DNA of 64,000 bases, from contig NZ_CP084561.1 in assembly GCF_021789315.1 (NCBI RefSeq), forward strand, positions 3,720,001 to 3,784,000. The letters are read 5' to 3'. Under the pieces are notes generated by a model. It made no database searches and was not told the DNA's origin. It saw nothing but the letters and a program-made list of their open reading frames with translations. This stretch comes from Arthrobacter sp. FW305-BF8. Its GTDB lineage: Bacteria > Actinomycetota > Actinomycetes > Actinomycetales > Micrococcaceae. This document shows, in pieces, positions 17,851 through 26,491 of the stretch. The position numbers and the translations under genes were made by a program. The stretch's first letter is position 1; each line of letters starts with the position of its first letter.

Positions 17851-19383
17851 TTAGAGTTCGACGGCGGGAACCGGCTGGGGTGCCTCGGCGGCGGAAGGCG
17901 CGTTGGCCGCAACAGCCGCGGAGCCGCCGTCGGACGTCACCGTCACGTACGGCCGGTGCAGCCGGGGCCCGAGAACCGCGTAGACCGCGGCGCTGGTGAG
18001 CCCGCCGGCCAGCCAGGACAGGTCCCAGCCGCCCAGTGCCACCGCGATGGGGCCCTGCATCACCGGAACCAGTCCGTACATGAACAGCCAGGTGGCGAAG
18101 ATGCCGGCGAGCAGCGACGTCACGCCGGCCCAGTTGACGACGGGCAGGCGGCGGGTGCCGACGCCGTCGAACAGCCGTTCCACGTTGCCGGGCCAGCGCT
18201 TCTCCAGCCAGAAGAAGTGCACCAGCATCACGCCGCCCCAGGCAGCTACCCAGGCCACCAGTCCGATCAGCCAGGCGTCCAGCACGGCGGCGAAGTCCTC
18301 CTGAAAGATGAAGTAGACGACGGCGATGAGTGAGAAGACGCCGACGAACAGGTTAAGTTTCCGGCGGCTGATGGTGATGTCGAGTGCCTGCGTGGCCACC
18401 GAGAAGGTGTAGATGTTCAGGATGTTGGTGGCGATGGGCCCGTGCAGCACCATCAGGAGGACGGGCAGCGCCATGGCGCCGAAGTTCTGGACGATGAGCT
18501 TGCCGGGGTCGACCTCGCCGCTGTTGGTGGCGAGGCTGGCACCGAGGACCCCGAGCCAGACGACGGGGATGAACTGGCCCAGGACCGAGGCCAGGTAGAC
18601 CTTTTTCTTGGGCACGGAGGTGCTGACGAAGCGGGAGTAGTCGGCGGCGTAGGTGAACCAAGTGATGCCCCAGCCGATGCCGATGGCCGTCATCACGGCG
18701 CTCATGGCGGCGATCCGCTCGGAGCCTTCCAGGATGTTGCCCGCGGGGCCGGCGTAGGTCCAGTCGATCTTGAGGCCGAACCATGCGACGGCGGACATGA
18801 CCACCAGGATGATGATGGTGGGCGGCACGGTCCATTTTTCGAAGGCGGCGATCGCCTTGTAGCCGAACCAGGCGATGGCGACCTGCGCGGCCATGATGAA
18901 CGTGGCGACTCCGATCTTCCAGGCGTAGTTGTGGGCTTGCGGGTCGACCCAGCCGAGTGTGCCGAAGAGTGCCATGACCAGGTCGAGGATGATCCAGGTG
19001 TTCACGGCGCACCAGCCCACCACCAGCAGTGCCTGGATGGCGGCCGGCAGGTAGTTGCCGCGGCGGCCGAACGCCGCGCGGGCCAGGACCATGCCGGTGG
19101 CGCCGGTCTTTTGGCCGAGCAGGACGAAGCAGCCGAAGAGCAGCATGCCGATCAGGTTGCCCAGGACCAGGACGGTGACGGTGTCGGCGAACCCGAGGCC
19201 CAGGTTGATGCCCAGGGCGCCGAGGACCCAGTTGATCGGGGCGAGGTTGGCGCCGGCCCAGATCCAGAACTGGCCGGACACCTTGCGGGTGCGCGCGGAT
19301 TCGGGAATGGGCTGGAGCCAGGCTTCGAAGTCCTCAGCCTGCTCCATTGCGGGCCCGGACTGCGGTGTTGAGGAGTTGTGCAT
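17851..19383 (-). CDS. NCS1-family nucleobase/allantoin-type permease
   Basis: A 12-helix transporter of 510 residues of the nucleobase:cation symporter-1 family. Features seen: helix 1 WAGANLAPINWVLGALG, the conserved GQKTGATGMVLARAAFGRRGNYLP, and TWFTYAADYSRF in the middle. These proteins import cytosine, purines, hydantoins or allantoin with H+ or Na+. The start is moved 43 codons inward from the longest frame because ATG 19383 has GGAGG nine bases upstream. The disordered tail contains one copy of the CCGCCGTCGG 10-mer. Likely operon with the deacetylase; divergent from its PucR regulator. Confidence 0.88.
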   Translation of the reverse strand: MHNSSTPQSGPAMEQAEDFEAWLQPIPESARTRKVSGQFWIWAGANLAPINWVLGALGINLGLGFADTVTVLVLGNLIGMLLFGCFVLLGQKTGATGMVLARAAFGRRGNYLPAAIQALLVVGWCAVNTWIILDLVMALFGTLGWVDPQAHNYAWKIGVATFIMAAQVAIAWFGYKAIAAFEKWTVPPTIIILVVMSAVAWFGLKIDWTYAGPAGNILEGSERIAAMSAVMTAIGIGWGITWFTYAADYSRFVSTSVPKKKVYLASVLGQFIPVVWLGVLGASLATNSGEVDPGKLIVQNFGAMALPVLLMVLHGPIATNILNIYTFSVATQALDITISRRKLNLFVGVFSLIAVVYFIFQEDFAAVLDAWLIGLVAWVAAWGGVMLVHFFWLEKRWPGNVERLFDGVGTRRLPVVNWAGVTSLLAGIFATWLFMYGLVPVMQGPIAVALGGWDLSWLAGGLTSAAVYAVLGPRLHRPYVTVTSDGGSAAVAANAPSAAEAPQPVPAVEL

Positions 19384-19510
19384 CGGAAAAGCCTCCGTAT
19401 GAGGAAGAAGAGCCTCCGTGAAGAAGGGATGGATTAAGCGTATGTGCGCCGCATCACAGCAACAAGGTACGATCCGTCTAAGAGAATCCCCTTCCTTATG
19501 ACGGAGTGTC

Positions 19511-21049
19511 ATGTTCCTCGACGAAGTCCTGAAGCACCGGAGCGTTCAGGCGGCTGACCCGCTCCTCCGTGCCGCGCGGTCCGCTGTGGAGGGCAGGCAG
19601 GTGCGGTGGGTGCACTCGAGCGAGGTCCTGGACATCGCTCCCCTGCTCCGCGGCGGCGAGCTGCTCCTGACCGGCGGGCAGGCCCTGGCCGCGGCTTCCG
19701 ATGAACGGCGGGTCGGCTACGTGCGCGAGCTCGCCGGACGCGGCGTGGCCGCCCTGGCCATCGAGACCGGGCCTTCGCTGCCCGACATTCCCGAGTCGAT
19801 GCTGGTTGCTGCCGAGTCCAACGGGCTGCCGCTGTTCGAGCTCCGCAAGGTGGCACCCTTCGTCGGCATCATGCAGGAGATCAACTCCATCCTGGTCGGC
19901 CAGTCCGTGGAACTGCTGCAGCGCGGCGACGAGATCAGCCACGCCATGGCCGCCGAACTCGCCCACGGCGGCGGGCTGGACGAGGTGCTCGCCGTGCTCG
20001 CCGGGCAGACCGGGACCGGCGTGCGGCTGGTGTCGCCGGCGGGGCTGACGCTGGGGAGTGCCGGAGCGGCCGACGGCGGCGCTTCCGACGGCGGTCCGGG
20101 GACCGGCGGTTTGGGGACAGTCGGTTCCGGGGCCTCAACTACGACGGCGGTCGACGTTCCGGTCCGCGGAGTGCTGGCAGCGCGGCTGGAGCTGGAACTG
20201 CCTGAAGGCATCGACCCGACGTTTATCCGGGTGGCGGGCGAACGGTCCGTCGACATTCTCGGCCTGGCGTTGCTTCAGCGGATGCCGCCGGGCCTGAAGG
20301 AACTGGCGGGAGCGGAACTGATGCGCGCCGTCCATTCCGGTGCCCAGCCATGGCGGCTGGAGCAGCTGGGGGCAGCGGCGGGCTTCGCCATCGACGGTCC
20401 GGTGGCCGCCGTCATGGTCCGCTCCGCCACATCGGGCCGGCTGCGCCCGGCGCTGGACGCGGCCCTGGCAGGGGCGGTGCCGCATGCCGCGAGTTATGCG
20501 GACAAGCTGGAGCTCATTGCGCTGGCCGGCCTCCCCCGCGAGGGAACCCGGGCCGCGCGGTCGTTGCTGATCGAGGCGCTGGGCAACCTGGAAGTCCCGG
20601 AAGGTTCCGCGATCGCCGTCGGACCTCTGGGGCTGGGCATCGGCGAGGCGGCCTGGTCCATGGCGGAAGCCCGGCGGACGCTGGACCTGGCGCCGCGAAC
20701 TGGCCGCGCCGGCGGTCCCGCCCGGCAGGTGCGGGATGCGGATGCCTTTGCTGCCGAGCGACTGGCTGCCGAGAGTATCGACGCCGGCGCCCGCCGCGAC
20801 TTCGTCCGCCGGACACTCGGCCCGATCCTCGAGCACGACGAGCAACGGAACTCGCAGCTGCTGCACACCCTGACTGTATGGCTCGACTCCGGCTGCAACA
20901 CGGCGCAGGCAGCGCGCGAGCTGCACCTGGAACGGCAGTCGATGTACCACCGGCTGCAGCGCATCTTCGACCTCTGTGGCGGCGACCCACGGGGAACCGG
21001 CCGGCTCGTCGGCCTACACCTGGCTACCCGCCTGGCCCCACTCCCCTAG
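19511..21049 (+). CDS. PucR-family transcriptional regulator
   Basis: A 512-residue regulator. The N-terminal purine-catabolism PucR domain (residues ~5-130; LLRGGELLLTGGQAL, RGVAALAIETG) is followed by a GGDEF-related central region and a C-terminal PucR helix-turn-helix (TVWLDSGCNTAQAARELHLERQSMYHRLQRI). A Gly/Ala/Ser linker near residue 185-205 holds two direct copies of CCGACGGCGG at the DNA level. It is divergent from the NCS1 permease with a 127-bp shared promoter region and probably activates it when substrate is present. Start ATG with GGAG five bases upstream. Confidence 0.9.
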   Translation: MFLDEVLKHRSVQAADPLLRAARSAVEGRQVRWVHSSEVLDIAPLLRGGELLLTGGQALAAASDERRVGYVRELAGRGVAALAIETGPSLPDIPESMLVAAESNGLPLFELRKVAPFVGIMQEINSILVGQSVELLQRGDEISHAMAAELAHGGGLDEVLAVLAGQTGTGVRLVSPAGLTLGSAGAADGGASDGGPGTGGLGTVGSGASTTTAVDVPVRGVLAARLELELPEGIDPTFIRVAGERSVDILGLALLQRMPPGLKELAGAELMRAVHSGAQPWRLEQLGAAAGFAIDGPVAAVMVRSATSGRLRPALDAALAGAVPHAASYADKLELIALAGLPREGTRAARSLLIEALGNLEVPEGSAIAVGPLGLGIGEAAWSMAEARRTLDLAPRTGRAGGPARQVRDADAFAAERLAAESIDAGARRDFVRRTLGPILEHDEQRNSQLLHTLTVWLDSGCNTAQAARELHLERQSMYHRLQRIFDLCGGDPRGTGRLVGLHLATRLAPLP

Positions 21050-21057
21050 CACCCCGC

Positions 21058-21186
21058 CAAGCGCGTCGTCACATCCCGTCGCCTCCCACCCAACGCGTCC
21101 TCACATCCCACCGCCTCCCACCCAACGCGTCCTCACATCCCACCGCCTCCCACCCGACGCGTCCTCACATCCCGTCGCTTCAAAGC
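21058..21186. repeat. 32-bp repeat array, locus B (4 units)
   Basis: Units start at 21058 (33 bp), 21091, 21123 and 21155 (32 bp each). The middle two are identical. On the minus strand each reads TGTGAGGACGCGT followed by a variable half. The array lies 8 bp after the PucR stop. Confidence 0.9.
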
Positions 21187-21248
21187 ATCACCTGCTGTTT
21201 CGGCTGCTGGTGCGCCCCTGTGCACCACAGCTTGCCATGCAACCTAAG

Positions 21249-21259
21249 TAGTGCCACTA
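21249..21259. promoter_or_regulatory. Likely PadR operator
   Basis: Perfect palindrome TAGTG-C-CACTA, eight bases upstream of the GTG start of the PadR gene and overlapping its likely -10 region. Autorepression is the expected function. Confidence 0.5.
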
Positions 21260-21266
21260 TCTAACT

Positions 21267-21611
21267 GTGCAAGAAATCGATTGGCAACAGGAGCTGACCA
21301 GGGCGGCTTTGCCGCACGCGGTACTAGCCGTGCTGACGAACGGCGAGATGCACGGCTACGCCATGCTCGAGGTGTTGAGCTCCCGCGGGTTCCCAAAGAT
21401 TAAAGGCGGAACCTTGTATCCGCTGTTGAAACGGCTAGAAGACCAAGGCCTGGTCAGCCATGAATGGCAGCACGACACTGCAGGGCCAGGACGCAAACAG
21501 TTTGCAGTCACGGAACAGGGCCGCCAGGAGTTGGCAAGAGCGGCGAAGGCATGGTCCCAGATGGATGAAGTGCTGAAGAATTTTCGCGCAGACAGACAGG
21601 AAACTTCATGA
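21267..21611 (+). CDS. PadR-family regulator
   Basis: A 114-residue winged-helix repressor. The family core is clear: HAVLAVLTNGEMHGYAMLE, GGTLYPLLKRLEDQGLVSHEW and GRKQFAVTEQGRQEL. The single C-terminal helix after it makes it a short PadR. GTG start, probably leaderless or with a very short leader. Its stop overlaps the next start by 4 bp, so it regulates and is co-translated with that membrane protein. Confidence 0.88.
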   Translation: MQEIDWQQELTRAALPHAVLAVLTNGEMHGYAMLEVLSSRGFPKIKGGTLYPLLKRLEDQGLVSHEWQHDTAGPGRKQFAVTEQGRQELARAAKAWSQMDEVLKNFRADRQETS

Positions 21612-22003
21612 AATACGAGCGTGACCTCGCCTTCAATCTCCGGATACGCGGATTCTCCGAACGTGAAATCGCTGAAGCGCTGGAAGATGTCCGCTCCCAT
21701 GAAGCGGCTACCGGAGTACCGGCGAGAGAAGAGTTCGGCACGGCCGCAGAATACGCCCAGCAGTTTCCCAAGAAGAACCACTGGTCCCGAGGGAAGGTCG
21801 TTGGCGCCGTCGCTGCGCTGCTGGCTCTCGCTTACGTAGTGGCATCGGTTCTCCTGATGTTCGTTGGCGTTGACATCCGAACATACGTGGGCCCGGTATC
21901 GCTTATGCCAGCGCTGGCGTTGGTCCTCACCGGCACCCTCATAGGATTCTTTGTCGACTACCTGAGACCGGCACCGCGGCTCACTCAAGGTGTACGCGCG
22001 TAG
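21608..22003 (+). CDS. HAAS-type membrane protein, PadR partner
   Basis: A 131-residue protein with an N-terminal helical domain (FSEREIAEALEDVRSHEAATG, the HAAS/DUF1700-like pattern commonly encoded next to PadR regulators) and two transmembrane helices (about residues 63-86 and 97-117). The 4-bp ATGA overlap with padR shows one operon. Function is unknown; such pairs are thought to sense membrane stress. Confidence 0.75.
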   Translation: MKYERDLAFNLRIRGFSEREIAEALEDVRSHEAATGVPAREEFGTAAEYAQQFPKKNHWSRGKVVGAVAALLALAYVVASVLLMFVGVDIRTYVGPVSLMPALALVLTGTLIGFFVDYLRPAPRLTQGVRA

Positions 22004-22092
22004 GTCCTGCCTCACATCAGTCCGGCTTCCCAGTTGGTGCAAGAGTCCTACGGCGAGGAAACGCCTCTGCGCGTGAGCGTTATGCTCGACCC

Positions 22093-22788
22093 ATGTTGCA
22101 CGGTCGCTACCTTGCCGAACTCACCAGCAGCCTCGGCGCCCTCGAAGCACTGGCTCGCCAGTCCGAGGGCATGCTGAAAAGCCCAGTTCCGGCCTGTCCG
22201 GGATGGACCCTGGATGCGCTTTTCGGGCATCTCGGCTCGATTGAACGGTGGGCTGCCGCAGTGATTCGTGCCGGCAAATATGTCACGGAGCCTGACCCAC
22301 CAGCGGAGAAGGCAGCAGCATGGTTCCTCGATGGAGTGCCTGACTTTCTGGCCACCATGTCTTCCCTGGATCCCGCGGCGCCGTGCTGGAACTTCGGCCC
22401 TCCCCCACGCACGGCCGGTTTCTGGCTCCGCCGGCAGGCGCACGAACACGCCATCCACCTCGTCGACGCCCACCAGTCATCCGGCCTGTCGGACCCGGAA
22501 TTCACCGAGGACTTCATGCTGGACGGCATCGACGAGGCGCTGGCGATGTTTGCCCCGCGGCAGCTCCGGCTGCAGCGAATGGCCGACCCGGGAAAGGCTG
22601 TGACGTTCCGCGTACCGGGCGGCACGGCCTGGAACTTCGGAGCGGGAGAGGTCGCGGCGTCGGTCACAGCAGCGCCGCAGGAAATGTACTTGGGCCTCTG
22701 GGGCCGCGCCAGCCTTTCCGGAACGGCTGTGCTCGACGGCGACGTAGGACTCGCGTTGCGCGTCATCCGCGGTCCGCTGACGCCGTAA
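22093..22788 (+). CDS. Maleylpyruvate isomerase/DinB-like mycothiol-dependent enzyme family
   Basis: A 231-residue member of the TIGR03083-type DinB-like family. The N-terminal four-helix bundle carries CPGWTLDALFGHLGSIERW and RRQAHEHAIHLVDA, which supply the metal-binding histidines; a small C-terminal domain follows. Relatives use mycothiol as thiol cofactor (for example maleylpyruvate isomerase), consistent with an actinobacterium. The substrate here is unknown. TATGCT ends seven bases before the ATG, so it may be leaderless. Confidence 0.8.
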   Translation: MLHGRYLAELTSSLGALEALARQSEGMLKSPVPACPGWTLDALFGHLGSIERWAAAVIRAGKYVTEPDPPAEKAAAWFLDGVPDFLATMSSLDPAAPCWNFGPPPRTAGFWLRRQAHEHAIHLVDAHQSSGLSDPEFTEDFMLDGIDEALAMFAPRQLRLQRMADPGKAVTFRVPGGTAWNFGAGEVAASVTAAPQEMYLGLWGRASLSGTAVLDGDVGLALRVIRGPLTP

Positions 22789-22839
22789 ACGATCCGTCAC
22801 CGTTCGCAGTGGACGTCTTCGCGCACCCGCTCAGACCGG

Positions 22840-23421
22840 TCAACGGCGCACGCGATAGCGCAGGTGAAGCACCCTGTTGCCCTGAATCACCACGTCAGGA
22901 TCCTCCAACAGGTGCTGCGCGTGGACCGACCCGAAGTAGCGCTTGCCGGAGCCGAACACGACGGGTACGACGTCCATGCGCACCTCGTCGACCAGGCCCG
23001 CGGCAAGCACCTGGCCACCGACGTCGCCAGCAGCGACCTCGACCATGCGGTCACCCGCAAGCTCCTGCGCCTTGGCCACGGCTGCCTCGACGCCGTCGAC
23101 GAAGTGAAATGGCGCCTCTGGGTCCCAGCCCTCAGGCTCCGGCCGGTGCGTCACGACGACCATGTAGTCGATCCCGCCTGGGGGCTTCCCGTCCCAACCG
23201 TCCGTCATGTCGAAGACGTGGCGGCCGACGACGGTCGCCCCGATCTGGTCCCAGTACGGCCGGGTGTAGTCGTAGGACGCCTGCGACACCTTCAATACGC
23301 CACTCTCATCCAACGGCACGTCCCCGCTGGTCAACCAGTCGAACAAGGGCCCGGGCTGGTCGTTCTCGTCGGCGATGAAGCCGTCCACCGACACCGAGCT
23401 GTACATGACCACCTTGCCCAT
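22840..23421 (-). CDS. Dihydrofolate reductase/RibD C-terminal family protein (1)
   Basis: A 193-residue Rossmann-like protein of the RibD_C group. Signs: VVMYSSVSVDGFIADENDQPG at the N-terminus, ATVVGRHVFDMTDGWDGKPP, then VAAGDVGGQVLAAGLVDEVRMDVVPVVFGSGKRYF. It binds NADPH by homology; it is neither a canonical folate reductase nor a riboflavin enzyme, and is often found as a monocistronic accessory gene. Start ATG with GGAG upstream. A second, distinct member lies at 37022. Confidence 0.85.
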   Translation of the reverse strand: MGKVVMYSSVSVDGFIADENDQPGPLFDWLTSGDVPLDESGVLKVSQASYDYTRPYWDQIGATVVGRHVFDMTDGWDGKPPGGIDYMVVVTHRPEPEGWDPEAPFHFVDGVEAAVAKAQELAGDRMVEVAAGDVGGQVLAAGLVDEVRMDVVPVVFGSGKRYFGSVHAQHLLEDPDVVIQGNRVLHLRYRVRR

Positions 23422-23768
23422 GGGGCTCTCCTCTGCTTTCGGGTGCCCTCAGATTAGTTGCTCTTCGCTGCTGGTGGCGGGTTGACCTGCTTGAGGGTGT
23501 TCACGCAACGACGGTAGTTGCGCTCATTGCGGAAGCTGCAGCCTGGCCGGCAAGAGCTGAGGAAGCGTTCGGCATGAAGCGACGAAAGCTGAGGACGCGT
23601 TCGGCAGGAAGCGACGAAAAGTGAGGAAGCGTGCGGGGACCTGGAACCCTTCCTCACATCCCGTCGCTTCAAACCCAGACCCTTCCTCACGTCCCGTCGC
23701 CCAAACCGCAACGGTTCTGCAGTCCGCAGAAACGATTGGGTTTTAGGCCACCAGGGCTGGACGCGGCC
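23422..23768. other. Intergenic region with repeat array
   Basis: About 350 bp between two minus-strand units, mostly filled by 32-bp repeat locus C. No gene is credible here. Confidence 0.6.
23556..23705. repeat. 32-bp repeat array, locus C (inverted halves)
   Basis: Units at 23556 (32 bp), 23588 (33 bp) and a partial one at 23621 read GTGAGGAAGCGT or CTGAGGACGCGT on the plus strand. From about 23649 the same motif continues in the opposite orientation (CTTCCTCAC followed by ATCCCGTCGC, twice). The switch forms GTGAGGAAG/CTTCCTCAC, a potential hairpin. Confidence 0.85.
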
Positions 23769-24530
23769 CTACGAGATCTTGCGCCGGTAGACGGCCATGG
23801 CGAAGACGTAGGCCAAAACGAGGATCCCGACGCACCATGCCAGGGCGACCCAAATGTCGACGCCGACCGGCCGTTGCGCGAACAGGTCCTGGATAGTGTT
23901 GACGATCGACGTGACCGGCTGGTTTTCAGCGAAGGCCCGCACAGGACCCGGCATGGTGGCCGTAGGGACGAAGGCTGAACTGATGAACGGCAGGAAGATC
24001 AGCGGGTAGGAGAAGCCGCCGGCGCCGTCTACGGACTTCCCCGACAGGCCGGCGATCACCGCGATCCAGGTGAGTGCAAGGGTGAACAGCGTGAGGATTC
24101 CGACGACGGCGAGCCACTCCAGCGGGCCTGCAGACGTCCGGAAGCCCATGAGGAGGGCAACCAGCACGATAATCACGAGCGAGAGCCCGTTGGCCGCAAG
24201 CGACGTCAGGACATGGGCCCACAGCACGGACGAGCGGGCGATCGGCATGGACTGGAACCGCTCGAAAATGCCGCTCTTCATGTCGGTGAACAAACGGACG
24301 GCGGTGTACGCGATGCCCGACGCGATCGCGATCAGCATGATCCCGGGAAGCAGGTAATTGATGTAGTTGTCAGTGTCTGTCCGGATGGCGCCGCCGAACA
24401 CGTAGACGAACAGCAGCATGAGTGCGATCGGCGTGATTGCGGTAGTGATGATCGTGTCCACGCTGCGGAAGATGTGGCGCATCGATCGGCCCAGCAAAAG
24501 GGCCGTGTCGCCGAAGAAGTGCGTGCTCAT
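23769..24530 (-). CDS. ABC-2 type exporter permease (DrrB-like)
   Basis: A 253-residue membrane subunit with six hydrophobic helices and the ABC-2 transport signature region (SGIAYTAVRLFTDMKSGIFERFQSMPIARSSVLWAHV). It belongs to the DrrB/daunorubicin-resistance type that exports drugs or lipids with a separate ATPase. It overlaps the ATPase gene by 4 bp (ATGA) and is the last gene of a four-gene PadR-led operon. Confidence 0.88.
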   Translation of the reverse strand: MSTHFFGDTALLLGRSMRHIFRSVDTIITTAITPIALMLLFVYVFGGAIRTDTDNYINYLLPGIMLIAIASGIAYTAVRLFTDMKSGIFERFQSMPIARSSVLWAHVLTSLAANGLSLVIIVLVALLMGFRTSAGPLEWLAVVGILTLFTLALTWIAVIAGLSGKSVDGAGGFSYPLIFLPFISSAFVPTATMPGPVRAFAENQPVTSIVNTIQDLFAQRPVGVDIWVALAWCVGILVLAYVFAMAVYRRKIS

Positions 24531-25321
24531 GACTGCTCCCTACTCAAGGTGACGTAGTCCTTCCCCACCAGCGCGAGGAAGATGTCCTCCAGGGACGGCT
24601 GCTTTTCGACGTACTGAATTTCCGCCGGCGGCAGGAGTTGCTTCAGCTCGCCCAACGTCCCATCAGCGATGATCCGCCCCTCATGAAGAATGGCGATCCG
24701 GTCCGCGAGCTGCTCGGCCTCGTCGAGGTACTGCGTGGTGAGCAGAACGGTTGTCCCCTGCTTGGCCAGATCCTGAACAACCTGCCACACTTCGATGCGC
24801 GCTTCGGGGTCCAGCCCCGTCGTCGGCTCGTCGAGAAAGATCACCTTCGGCTGCCCGATCAGACTCATGGCGATGTCGAGGCGGCGGCGCATGCCTCCGG
24901 AATATGTGGACACTTTCCGGTGTCCTGCATCGGCGAGGTTGAAGCGTGCCAGCAGATCATCGGCCACTTTGCCGGGGTCCTTCAGGTGCCGCAACTTGGC
25001 CACCAGCACCAGGTTCTCCCAGCCGGAGAGGATTTCGTCGACCGCCGCGAACTGTCCGGTCAGACTGATGGATTCCCGGACCCGGAGCGGATCTGAAGAA
25101 ACGTCGAAGCCGTTCACGGTGGCTGTGCCGCCGTCGGGCTTTAACAGTGTGGACAGAATCCTCACCATTGTGGTCTTACCTGCTCCGTTCGAGCCGAGGA
25201 GCGCGAAGATGCTGCCCGGCGCCACGTCGAAGTCCACGCCCCGCAGCACCTGCAAAGACTTGTAGGACTTCTCCATGCCCCGCACGCGAATAGCAGGATC
25301 GGCTGAAGCGATGTGGCTCAT
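24527..25321 (-). CDS. ABC exporter ATPase (DrrA-like)
   Basis: A 264-residue nucleotide-binding subunit. Walker A GSNGAGKTT, signature YSGGMRRRLDIAMSL, Walker B VIFLDEPTTGLDP and the switch His (TTQYLDEAEQLAD) are intact. The DrrA-like C-terminal segment is present. Start ATG 25321 follows GGAGGAAG and overlaps the preceding stop by 4 bp; the longer frame is rejected. It powers the adjacent ABC-2 permease. Confidence 0.92.
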   Translation of the reverse strand: MSHIASADPAIRVRGMEKSYKSLQVLRGVDFDVAPGSIFALLGSNGAGKTTMVRILSTLLKPDGGTATVNGFDVSSDPLRVRESISLTGQFAAVDEILSGWENLVLVAKLRHLKDPGKVADDLLARFNLADAGHRKVSTYSGGMRRRLDIAMSLIGQPKVIFLDEPTTGLDPEARIEVWQVVQDLAKQGTTVLLTTQYLDEAEQLADRIAILHEGRIIADGTLGELKQLLPPAEIQYVEKQPSLEDIFLALVGKDYVTLSREQS

Positions 25322-25686
25322 GGGACTTCCTCCTTCGCAACGCTCTCGATTGCCTCGTTGAGCCGCTTCCGTTCCTTGTTGATCCACTGCCCCTCCGAGT
25401 AGTTCTGGAGGAATGTCTCCGCGAACTCCACAGGGTCGTCCCCGACGATGTCCCGGATCGGGGCTCCGTTCGCCGCGCTCTGCTCGAAGAGATCCGCCAG
25501 ATCCTCCAGCATCTTCACCAGGGTCTCCCCTTTCGTGATCGCCCCGAAATACGTCAGGTACCGCTCCAAGGCTTCGATCGCTGTGCGGTAATTAGCGGGA
25601 AGCTGCTTGGTGCGTGCTTTGTACTGCTTGTACTGCTTCTTCTGTTCGAGCGAGCCGGTGACCTGCTCTATCCATCCCATGGCCAT
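25318..25686 (-). CDS. DUF1048-family protein
   Basis: A 122-residue acidic helical protein (KQYKQYKARTKQLPANYRTAIEALERYL, DDPVEFAETFLQNYSEG) of the DUF1048 family, which is regularly encoded between a PadR regulator and an ABC exporter. It may modulate the regulator or transporter; the function is unknown. It lies 2 bp after padR and overlaps the ATPase gene by 4 bp. Confidence 0.8.
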   Translation of the reverse strand: MAMGWIEQVTGSLEQKKQYKQYKARTKQLPANYRTAIEALERYLTYFGAITKGETLVKMLEDLADLFEQSAANGAPIRDIVGDDPVEFAETFLQNYSEGQWINKERKRLNEAIESVAKEEVP

Positions 25687-25688
25687 GT

Positions 25689-26018
25689 CTAATTCCCTTC
25701 ATCGCGGAGCTGTTCGAGCCGCTCGGCCAGAAAGCTCCATGTTGTCCAGAACTCCTTCAGGTACTCATCGCCCTGGGTGTTGAGCGTGTACACCTTGCGC
25801 GGCGGGCCTTTCTCTGACGGACGCTTCTCGACGTCGACAAGTCCCTTTTGCTCGATCCTCACCAGCAGCGCGTACACGGTTCCCTCGGCGATATCGGCGA
25901 AGCCCCTGTCCCTGAGCAGCGTTGTGATCTCGTACCCGTACGCCGGTTTCCCGGTGAGGAGGGCAAGAACGATGCCCTCCAGCGTCCCTTTGAGCATCTC
26001 CGTCATTTGCTTGCCCAC
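25689..26018 (-). CDS. PadR-family regulator of the ABC exporter operon
   Basis: A 109-residue PadR protein: LEGIVLALLTGKPAYGYEITTLL, EGTVYALLVRIEQKGLVDVEKR and GPPRKVYTLNTQGDEYL give the complete winged helix and short dimerisation helix. GTG start with a strong GGAGG. First gene of the exporter operon; it should repress the operon until an effector, such as a toxic compound, releases it. Confidence 0.88.
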   Translation of the reverse strand: MGKQMTEMLKGTLEGIVLALLTGKPAYGYEITTLLRDRGFADIAEGTVYALLVRIEQKGLVDVEKRPSEKGPPRKVYTLNTQGDEYLKEFWTTWSFLAERLEQLRDEGN

Positions 26019-26039
26019 CGGACACCTCCTCCAACTACT

Positions 26040-26080
26040 TAGTACTACTAGCTACCAGTACATAGTAACGCTAGGTAGCG
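26040..26080. promoter_or_regulatory. Promoter/operator of the PadR exporter operon
   Basis: An AT-rich patch just upstream of padR with TAGTACTA (26040-26047, perfect palindrome) and the repeated pieces CTAGCTACC and CTAGGTAG. Dense symmetry around -10-like sequence suggests an autoregulated PadR operator. Confidence 0.4.
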
Positions 26081-26146
26081 AAACCGCAAGACCTAGTGGA
26101 CAGGAGCTGACACCGGTACCGTTGTCGCCGAAAGGGAGGTCCCACG

Positions 26147-26404
26147 ATGTCAGAATCTGATTTCTCCGCACTCCAGGACCGGGCCGCCAACGGTGATCCC
26201 GATGCCGTCGACGAACTTATCGAACTCGCCGCGGAACGGGAGGACTTCGATTTACTCCGGCAGCTCGCCGCCAACGGCAGCCAGGACGCCGTAGACCAGC
26301 TCGTCGAGCTCGCCACCGAAAAGGGCGACGTCGAAGAACTTCGGCGCCTCGCCGCCGGCGGCAGCCGGGACGCAGCAGACGTTCTGTCCGAACTGGAAGG
26401 TTAA
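26147..26404 (+). CDS. Small acidic three-repeat helical protein
   Basis: An 85-residue protein made almost entirely of three ~28-residue repeats: DFSALQDRAANGDPDAVDEL..., DFDLLRQLAANGSQDAVDQL... and DVEELRRLAAGGSRDAADVL.... Each should form a helix-turn-helix pair like Sel1 or HEAT units, giving a short solenoid. Strong GGGAGGT Shine-Dalgarno before the ATG. It is very acidic and has no signal peptide, so it is probably a cytoplasmic binding protein. I do not recognise the family. Monocistronic, divergent from the PadR operon. Confidence 0.7.
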   Translation: MSESDFSALQDRAANGDPDAVDELIELAAEREDFDLLRQLAANGSQDAVDQLVELATEKGDVEELRRLAAGGSRDAADVLSELEG

Positions 26405-26412
26405 GGGCGGAC

Positions 26413-26480
26413 CGGACGACGGCGGCCACTCACCTTTAGGGCGAATCGGACGACGGCGGCAACTCACGTTTGAGACGGAG
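26413..26480. repeat. Two 34-bp tandem repeats
   Basis: Two copies, 26413-26446 and 26447-26480, both starting CGGACGACGGCGGC and containing ACTCAC, matching at most positions. They lie just after the three-repeat protein gene. Confidence 0.75.
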
Positions 26481-26491
26481 CGAACAGGTAA

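Noticed and set aside
21058..21186. Possible CRISPR array
   Set aside because: The period is 32 bp with no spacers: neighbouring units are identical over their full length, and no cas genes are present.
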